From Bacteroidales bacterium (GTDB lineage: Bacteria; Bacteroidota; Bacteroidia; Bacteroidales; P3), in assembly GCA_017962665.1 (NCBI GenBank), contig JAGCUU010000016.1, positions 124,001 through 188,000 of the forward strand: DNA of 64,000 nucleotides. Direction: 5' to 3'. The notes below the pieces were generated by a model. The model searched no databases, was not told the origin of the DNA, and saw only the letters and a program-made list of their open reading frames with translations. The translations under genes and the position numbers were made by a program. Positions within the stretch are counted from its first letter, which is position 1, and every line of letters starts with the position of its first letter. Shown piece by piece: positions 58,717-64,000 of this stretch.

Positions 58717-60044
58717 AAAGGCTCTATATATTTTTGTTGATGCTTATTGTCGCTGGTGCCGTTAATGCAGAGCGGGTGAAAGTGCGACTGTTTTCAAACA
58801 ATAGGGTTGAGTTGATTTATGTTTCTTTTGACCTTGGCTTGTATGACCTTCTTGCCAATGATACGATGATGCTGGAATCTATGCTTGGTGAGGGAATGTC
58901 GGTTGAAATCAAACCAACGGTGTCGGGGACTGTTTCTGTGTCGGTAAATGGATATGACTACGGATCATACCGTAATGTTGTTCTTCGCGCCACCGATACA
59001 GCATGCATCATGTGTTTGAATCCCAAGGGAATAAAACAGCGGACGTATGAAGGTAATTTAGTGGTATCGGCTTTCGATAAATCGAACTTGAAGGTGATAA
59101 ATGATGTGGATTTTGAGACTTATCTTGCCGGTGTGGTTCAGTCGGAGATATATGGAAAGCAGAGTGATATTTTCAGAATTCAGGCTATTATTTCCAGAAC
59201 GTGGGCGTTGCGCAACATGAAAAAACACAAGGCTGACGGATATAACTTCTGTGATTATGTACATTGTCAAGCATATCAGAACAGGTGTGTGCGCCCTGAT
59301 ATCATGCTGGGTACAATGCAGTCAAGCGGAGAGACTATTGTCGATGCGGAAGGGAACTTGATAGATACCCCGTTCCATTCCAATTCTGGAGGTGAGACAG
59401 CCAATTCAGAAGATGTATGGCGCTCAGCACGACCATACCTGCGTTCGGTTCAAGATACCTTTTCATATCGTATGCGACAGTCGGAATGGACCAAGGTCAT
59501 CCCGCGAGACAAGTGGCTTGGTTATTTTTCTAAAACGCATAAACTCAATATTCAAGATACTAATGTAAGGAATACATTGTTGACTTTTGCCCAGCCTCAC
59601 AGGCAGGCAAAGATCATGGGCGTCCAATTGACAAGGGTGCGTACTGATTTTGGTCTGAAATCAACATTCTTCACCGTTACAACTGATCCCAAAAATGGAG
59701 ATGTGGTGCTAAATGGGCATGGCTATGGACATGGTGTCGGTCTCAGCCAAGAAGGAACTATCAGGATGGTTGGCCTTGGTATTTCATACGACTCGATAAT
59801 ACGTCATTATTATTCCGGGGCACAGATTCATCATGATGACAACGTTTCGGAGCAGTATGTTCAAAATTTCGTTACAGAGATAAGTAAGATTATAGAGGAA
59901 GACAATGCCAATCCAGGACGTAAAAAATCAAAAAAGGACGATTGGCTGGGAAAATTGTTCAGGGTGCGTGACCGTATGGATAGGGAGGAGGAATTTGATC
60001 CTGAAAAGCAAGAAATGGAGTCGGATTGGAAAATTGAATGGTGA
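58713..60044 (+). CDS. SpoIID/LytB domain protein, exported
   Basis: The 443-residue protein has a signal peptide (LYIFLLMLIVAGAVNAERVK). The SpoIID domain runs from about residue 125 to 385: NDVDFETYLAGVVQSEIYGK, QAIISRTWALRNMKKHKADG, CDYVHCQAYQNRC, FHSNSGGETANSEDVWRSAR and NGHGYGHGVGLSQEGTIRMV. The invariant Glu of the first segment (SEIYG) is the lytic transglycosylase acid in Bacillus SpoIID. In non-sporulating Bacteroidota these proteins probably trim glycan strands that lack peptides. The C-terminal 50 residues are charged (KKSKKDDWLGKLFRVRDRMD). The gene is coupled to lpxB by four bases. Confidence 0.9.
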   Translation: MKRLYIFLLMLIVAGAVNAERVKVRLFSNNRVELIYVSFDLGLYDLLANDTMMLESMLGEGMSVEIKPTVSGTVSVSVNGYDYGSYRNVVLRATDTACIMCLNPKGIKQRTYEGNLVVSAFDKSNLKVINDVDFETYLAGVVQSEIYGKQSDIFRIQAIISRTWALRNMKKHKADGYNFCDYVHCQAYQNRCVRPDIMLGTMQSSGETIVDAEGNLIDTPFHSNSGGETANSEDVWRSARPYLRSVQDTFSYRMRQSEWTKVIPRDKWLGYFSKTHKLNIQDTNVRNTLLTFAQPHRQAKIMGVQLTRVRTDFGLKSTFFTVTTDPKNGDVVLNGHGYGHGVGLSQEGTIRMVGLGISYDSIIRHYYSGAQIHHDDNVSEQYVQNFVTEISKIIEEDNANPGRKKSKKDDWLGKLFRVRDRMDREEEFDPEKQEMESDWKIEW

Positions 60045-60139
60045 TTTATGATTTTTTATAATTTGGAACATAATATATTCGCTGGTTAATAGTTATTTGA
60101 TTTGTATTGGCGTTCGCCATGAAATTTGAATTACGAGAA

Positions 60140-60730
60140 ATGAAAAAAGTATTATTATTATTTTTTGCAGCGGTACTCTTGGTCTCCGGAGTGCATGCTC
60201 AGGTTAAATGGCAGACTATCGAACAAGCTTCACAGATTGATACTAAGGGAAATAACAAAATGTTTTTTATTGACTTTAGTACAAGTTGGTGTGGATGGTG
60301 CAAGAAAATGGACCGTGACACATTTTCCGACCCTGTCGTTGCAACGATTCTTAACAAGTATTATATCCCAGTGCATTTCGATGCGGAAGGTACTTCCACT
60401 TTCAAATGGAACGGGACAAAATACAGCAATACTGCCGCGCCTAATCAAAAGCCACAGACTCATCCCTTTACACGTGCTATTTTGGGTAGGCAAATAGGAT
60501 ATCCGTCGTTTGCAATCTTCAATTCATCAGGCAGCCTGACGCAGATTATCCAGGGCTATCAGGGCGCGTACGAGTTTTCCATGGTGCTATGGTACTATTG
60601 CTCGGGCGATAGCCAGCGCTACACTTTCAGTGAGTACGAGAGTATTTTTCAGGAGGAGATTAAGCCGGGTATGATGAAAAAACTTGGACTTGCTTCTGAT
60701 AGCAAAAAAGTCCCCGTACAGGGCAAATAA
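60140..60730 (+). CDS. Exported thioredoxin-fold protein
   Basis: I use the ATG at 60140, giving the signal peptide MKKVLLLFFAAVLLVSGVHA; an upstream frame adds 11 residues without features. The 196-residue protein has the redox motif FSTSWCGWCKKMDRDTFSDP (CGWC near residue 50) and QIGYPSFAIFNSSGSLTQII near residue 120, with the cis-Pro (YPSF) of thioredoxins. It is a periplasmic member of the DUF255/thioredoxin_7-type group. Such proteins reduce or isomerise disulfides, or help mature cytochromes; the partner is unknown. It lies after SpoIID and before an FKBP gene, with about 95 AT-rich bases on its 5' side. Confidence 0.86.
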   Translation: MKKVLLLFFAAVLLVSGVHAQVKWQTIEQASQIDTKGNNKMFFIDFSTSWCGWCKKMDRDTFSDPVVATILNKYYIPVHFDAEGTSTFKWNGTKYSNTAAPNQKPQTHPFTRAILGRQIGYPSFAIFNSSGSLTQIIQGYQGAYEFSMVLWYYCSGDSQRYTFSEYESIFQEEIKPGMMKKLGLASDSKKVPVQGK

Positions 60731-60773
60731 GCATTCTGTTTAATTGTTGAACTATTTAATTGATTAGTATTGT

Positions 60774-61382
60774 ATGGATAAACTGAGTTACGCACTTGGA
60801 CAAAATATAGGCCATCAATTATTGGAGATGGGGTTGGAGACGAGTCTAAATGTAGAAGACTTTGCATCTGCAATAAGCGATCTTTTTTCCGGACGTAATC
60901 CAAAATTGTCAAACGAAGAATCCCATTTGATTCTTAACCGTTTTTTTACCGAAATGGAGCAACTGCAGCAGGCTGAAGCTGACAAGAGGGGTAAAGCCGC
61001 AAAAGAGGAGGGTGAGCGTTTCTTGGCAGAGAATGCAAAGCGAGACGGCGTGTTTTGTACTCGCAGCGGTCTGCAGTTTGAGATTTTGAAAGAGGGCGAT
61101 GGTCCGAAACCTGTCGCCGCCGATACAGTACGTTGCCATTACGAGGGAACTCTTATTGACGGAACGGTATTCGATTCCTCCTATCGTCGCAACCAGCCGG
61201 CTGAATTCGGCCTGCGTCAGGTTATTGCCGGATGGACCGAAGGCGTTCAGATGATGAATGTCGGAGCAAAATATAAGTTTTATATTCCGTACAATCTTGG
61301 TTACGGAGAACGTGGTGCCGGTAGTTCAATACCGCCATACGCAGCTCTTATTTTCACTGTTGAGCTGCTCGCAATAGTGTAG
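60774..61382 (+). CDS. FKBP-type peptidyl-prolyl isomerase (Mip/FkpA type)
   Basis: The 202-residue protein has no signal peptide, unlike the two FKBP lipoproteins at 34673 and 35606. The N-terminal 90 residues (LSYALGQNIGHQLLEMGLET, NEESHLILNRFFTEMEQLQQ) form the helical dimerisation domain of Mip-type proteins. The FKBP domain begins near residue 100: TVRCHYEGTLIDGTVFDSSY, IAGWTEGVQMMNVGAKYKFY and YGERGAGSSIPPYAALIFTV. It catalyses proline cis-trans isomerisation, probably in the cytosol if the start is right. The stop is only two bases from the convergent S4 gene's stop. Confidence 0.9.
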   Translation: MDKLSYALGQNIGHQLLEMGLETSLNVEDFASAISDLFSGRNPKLSNEESHLILNRFFTEMEQLQQAEADKRGKAAKEEGERFLAENAKRDGVFCTRSGLQFEILKEGDGPKPVAADTVRCHYEGTLIDGTVFDSSYRRNQPAEFGLRQVIAGWTEGVQMMNVGAKYKFYIPYNLGYGERGAGSSIPPYAALIFTVELLAIV

Positions 61383-61384
61383 GT

Positions 61385-61759
61385 TTATTTGTATTTGAAT
61401 TCTTCGATTTCGCGACGGTCGCGTTTGGTCGGACGGCCAGCGCCTCTGTCGCGTTTTTCGAATGAATACTGTCGTGCCATTTGGATACGCTCGTATTCTT
61501 CGGCGGGAGTCAGGTCAATGAGGTAGTTCTCTACTAATTTTGCTCCTACGCGGTTGCCAAGGAGTTCTTTGACCTGTACTGTGCGATGTGTCTGATCGAT
61601 ATTGAGTTCGTATATTTCCCCTACGTTGATTTCGTGTGATGGCTTTATTGGTAATCCGTTCATTTTGACACGTCCGGCACGACATGCCTCGGTGGCTATA
61701 CTGCGAGTCTTGAACAGACGTACAGCCCAAAGGTATTTGTCAATACGTATGTCGCTCAT
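61385..61759 (-). CDS. S4-domain RNA-binding protein (Hsp15-like)
   Basis: The 124-residue protein starts with the S4 fold: IRIDKYLWAVRLFKTRSIAT, then EACRAGRVKMNGLPIKPSHE and INVGEIYELNIDQTHRTVQV. This matches the Hsp15/HslR group, which binds free 50S subunits carrying nascent chains and helps recycle them. The basic C-terminus (YSFEKRDRGAGRPTKRDRRE) is as in the family. It follows der by seven bases on the same strand. It converges on the FKBP gene with a two-base gap and no visible terminator. Confidence 0.9.
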   Translation of the reverse strand: MSDIRIDKYLWAVRLFKTRSIATEACRAGRVKMNGLPIKPSHEINVGEIYELNIDQTHRTVQVKELLGNRVGAKLVENYLIDLTPAEEYERIQMARQYSFEKRDRGAGRPTKRDRREIEEFKYK

Positions 61760-61766
61760 TTATGAT

Positions 61767-63074
61767 TTATTTTGCACGGAAATATATGTTCATCGGCACT
61801 CCATGGAAATCCCATATCTCGCGCATGCGGTTCTCTACGTAGCGTTTGTAGGAGTCACGAACATATTGAGGCAGATTGCAGAAGAAAACAAATTGTGGAT
61901 ATGGCGTTGGTAGTTGGGTAATGTATTTAATTTTTATCCATTTGCCCTTTACGCTGGGAGGAGGATTTTGTTCTTTTACAATCGGGAGAAGGGCATCGTT
62001 AAGTTCAGAAGTGGATATTTTGCGGCTGCGAGACTGGTATACCTGACGAGCCGTCTCGAGGACCTTGAAAATTCTTTGTTTGTTGATTACTGAAGTGAAT
62101 ACAATTGGTACATCGTCGAAAGGAGATATCCGTTCGCGGATCAGTTTTTCGAAGTCCTTGTTTGTGTTGTTCTCCTTTTCAATGAGATCCCATTTGTTAA
62201 CAACAATGACAACGCCCTTGTGGTTTCTTTGTAATAACCCGAAGATGTTGAGGTCTTGCTGCTCGAGACCTTGTGTGGCATCGAGCATAAGTATTCCCAC
62301 ATCGCAACTCTCTATGGCTCTTACGGAACGGAGAACCGAATAGAATTCAAGATCTTCCTCAACTTTCTGCTTTTTACGAAGACCAGCGGTGTCGACAAAG
62401 TTGAAGTCAAATCCGAAAAGGTTGTAATGTGATAGTATTGAGTCGCGTGTAGTGCCGGCAATAGGGGTGACAATATTGCGCTCTTGTCCAGTGATGGCAT
62501 TGATAAATGAGGATTTTCCAACATTGGGACGACCTACGACTGCAATTCGTGGCAGTTCGTCTCCATGTTCTTCTTCACCCTCTTCAAAATCTGCTACGAC
62601 GGCATCAAGAAGATCTCCTGTTCCACTGCCAGTGATACCTGCAATGGGGTAGAGCTCTCCAAGTCCGAGGGAATAGAATTCACCTATGGTTTCTTGTCGT
62701 GCTGCTGTGTCGCATTTGTTGACCACTAACATGACCTTTTTCTTGCAGCGGCGAAGCATGTCGGCTACATCTTGGTCCATAGGGGTCAGCCCTTCTTTGG
62801 CGTCGACGAGAAATAGTATTACATCGGCTTCGTCAATGGCAAGAGCTACCTGTTTACGTATCTCTATCTCAAATTCGTCGTCTCCCCCCATAACATATCC
62901 ACCAGTGTCTATTACTGAGAAGTGCTTGCCGTTCCAGTCGGAATGACCGTACTGGCGATCGCGGGTTACTCCGGATGTTTCGTCTACAATGGCTTTGCGC
63001 TCTTCGATGAGTCGATTGAAAAGCGTGGATTTTCCTACGTTTGGACGACCTACAATTGCAACGATGTTTGACAT
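61767..63074 (-). CDS. der: Ribosome assembly GTPase Der (EngA)
   Basis: The 435-residue protein has two tandem GTPase domains. The first has G1 [16 protein letters not shown] (residues 6-21), G3 DTGGYV and G4 NKCD. The second has G1 [16 protein letters not shown] near residue 182, G3 DTAGL and G4 NKWD. The C-terminal KH-like domain begins near residue 355 ([20 protein letters not shown]). This double-G layout is unique to Der, which acts in 50S subunit assembly. Length is the usual 435-490. A Hsp15-like gene follows closely, and a small lipoprotein gene lies upstream. Confidence 0.97.
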   Translation of the reverse strand: MSNIVAIVGRPNVGKSTLFNRLIEERKAIVDETSGVTRDRQYGHSDWNGKHFSVIDTGGYVMGGDDEFEIEIRKQVALAIDEADVILFLVDAKEGLTPMDQDVADMLRRCKKKVMLVVNKCDTAARQETIGEFYSLGLGELYPIAGITGSGTGDLLDAVVADFEEGEEEHGDELPRIAVVGRPNVGKSSFINAITGQERNIVTPIAGTTRDSILSHYNLFGFDFNFVDTAGLRKKQKVEEDLEFYSVLRSVRAIESCDVGILMLDATQGLEQQDLNIFGLLQRNHKGVVIVVNKWDLIEKENNTNKDFEKLIRERISPFDDVPIVFTSVINKQRIFKVLETARQVYQSRSRKISTSELNDALLPIVKEQNPPPSVKGKWIKIKYITQLPTPYPQFVFFCNLPQYVRDSYKRYVENRMREIWDFHGVPMNIYFRAK

Positions 63075-63101
63075 TAATTGTTAGTTGTTGTGATTTAGTG
63101 T

Positions 63102-63461
63102 TTATTCGTGGTCTTCATCTACGCTGAGGAGTATCACTTCTGGCAAATTGTTGTTGATAAGACCAAAGCAATTTAGGGCGGCGTAGCTTTCTGTAAAATG
63201 TGCCACTCCATAAAATGTATCGCCTTGATGAAGTATTCGACTTGCTTTGTAGCCCATGACTGCATTGCGGTAAGTGGCGCCGTCTAAAAGTATTTCTCCA
63301 CCAATACTGTCGGGAGAAAGTATGTCAATGACATAACCTATCTGCGACGATGAACACATCTCTGCTCCAACAACATGCCCTTTGAACCGAAACTCGTCAA
63401 TGTCGTTGTTGCATGCTGCGAAAAGTAGCGTTGCTGCGAGTGCGACTGTTTTAATCCTCAT
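63102..63461 (-). CDS. Small predicted lipoprotein
   Basis: I choose the ATG at 63459-63461, giving MRIKTVALAATLLFAACNND with a lipobox (LFAAC, Cys at 17). A longer frame begins inside the neighbouring DUF5723 gene. The roughly 119-residue mature part (EFRFKGHVVGAEMCSSSQIG, VIDILSPDSIGGEILLDGAT) has beta-strand character and no domain I recognise. The Cys near residue 32 is conserved in position only by my reading. It overlaps the upstream gene by 11 bases and is probably exported to the outer membrane. The function is unknown. Confidence 0.7.
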   Translation of the reverse strand: MRIKTVALAATLLFAACNNDIDEFRFKGHVVGAEMCSSSQIGYVIDILSPDSIGGEILLDGATYRNAVMGYKASRILHQGDTFYGVAHFTESYAALNCFGLINNNLPEVILLSVDEDHE

Positions 63462-64000
63462 TTTTGCCAAATAGTATGTTAAGACCGAAAGAAATGTTGA
63501 TACGTTTGGCATCGACAAGGTAAATGTTTGAGATATAATCCATGAAACCGTAGAATTGCAGTGTGCGGAATGGGGTTAGGGTGACACCGAAACCAGGATT
63601 GAACCAGTCGACATTGCCGTTGTTTGTTACCACAGAGTTGGATGCAACAACCTCAATCCAGTCGCGGAATCCGGCGCGGACTATGGCAGAGGTACGTGAA
63701 TAGAAACCGACATTTTTCATCTTGTACTCCAGGCCTTCTTTTACCCATCCACGTTCAATCTCGCCATGGAAAAGGATTCCTGCGCTTAGAATATCCTTAA
63801 CGATATGATACATTCCTCCGACGTTGAACTTTGTGGGTAGGGAAGTCCAGTAATCGGAACCGCCTTCGATGGTTTTAAAGTCGGTGAGCGTTTTGAGTGA
63901 GTCGATAAGCATTTGGGTAAAGGTGGTGTCCATCTGGCCTCCTTGCATCATGTTGCTTACATCAACACCAGAAAAGGTAAAAGAGTTATTCTCACGTGCA
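63451..64000 (-). CDS. DUF5723-like outer-membrane protein, C-terminal part (partial, right edge)
   Basis: The reading frame is open from the window edge to a stop at 63451, about 183 codons. The sequence (FSGVDVSNMMQGGQMDTTFT, LPTKFNVGGMYHIVKDILSA, WFNPGFGVTLTPFRTLQFYG, DAKRINISFGLNILFGKNED) has the closely spaced Gly/aromatic strands of a beta barrel. It ends in a typical hydrophobic strand with final acidic residues. The pattern, especially LPTKFNVGG and the final FGLN, fits DUF5723 proteins of Bacteroidota. The N-terminus and signal lie outside the window. The neighbouring lipoprotein gene overlaps it by 11 bases. Confidence 0.8.
   Translation of the reverse strand, partial: ARENNSFTFSGVDVSNMMQGGQMDTTFTQMLIDSLKTLTDFKTIEGGSDYWTSLPTKFNVGGMYHIVKDILSAGILFHGEIERGWVKEGLEYKMKNVGFYSRTSAIVRAGFRDWIEVVASNSVVTNNGNVDWFNPGFGVTLTPFRTLQFYGFMDYISNIYLVDAKRINISFGLNILFGKNED

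Overview
The window comes from a member of the Bacteroidota, most likely order Bacteroidales. Several things support this. Promoters have the lineage's TAnnTTTG -7 element (ahead of the dnaB, deoxyhypusine-synthase-like, DUF3276 and valS genes and the divergent pair at 31 kb). Bacteroidota-typical families are present (DUF3276/PUR, DUF5683, DUF5723, a GldF-GldG fusion, PorT-like barrel, barrel-OmpA proteins), and Shine-Dalgarno sequences are mostly absent. No rRNA, tRNA, transposase or CRISPR array was recognised, and the genus cannot be fixed from the sequence alone.

Left edge (1-1985): the N-terminal part of a DUF4143-type AAA ATPase gene, reading off the window, with a direct-repeat promoter/operator. 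About 0.8 kb of non-coding, repeat-derived DNA follows.

Surface polysaccharide locus (1986-30742, all minus strand, about 29 kb). It is probably transcribed from a promoter at about 30.98 kb. In transcription order it holds a WecG/TagA-type GT26 transferase, a Wza-like outer-membrane lipoprotein, a Wzc-like chain-length/tyrosine-kinase protein with a Gly-Tyr tail, and two barrel-OmpA paralogues. After these come 17 glycosyltransferases of families GT4, GT2, GT32, GT9-like and a GT-C membrane type. Among them are an O-antigen polymerase/ligase-like protein, a YdcF-like protein and a polysaccharide deacetylase-like protein. No flippase (Wzx), sugar-phosphate initiating transferase or nucleotide-sugar genes were found. 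Gaps between the transferases are filled with 7-bp tandem repeats and 9-bp-periodic inverted-repeat elements. One such element contains a GxxExxY gene broken by a stop codon, and in two transferases the 7-bp repeat runs in frame inside the coding sequence.

Housekeeping region (31.0-64 kb). A plus-strand pair (CvpA-like, dihydrouridine synthase) converges on a minus-strand operon running nrnA-like, two FKBP isomerases, adk, obg, PAP2 phosphatase. A second minus-strand group holds a PorT-like barrel, coaD, recG and a TPR protein. Plus-strand genes follow: dnaB; deoxyhypusine synthase-like plus L-cysteine desulfidase-like; DUF3276, parA, parB, DUF5683; valS, an M28-like protein, GldFG, DUF4340, surE, a small membrane protein, lpxB, SpoIID, thioredoxin-like and FKBP. 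The right end is minus strand: S4/Hsp15-like, der, a small lipoprotein and the C-terminal part of a DUF5723 outer-membrane protein.

The most unusual material is in the polysaccharide locus: the repeat families, especially where they enter coding sequence, the GxxExxY-associated inverted-repeat element, and the paired barrel-OmpA proteins. Elsewhere, the deoxyhypusine synthase/cysteine desulfidase gene pair and the M28-like protein with substituted active-site residues stand out.
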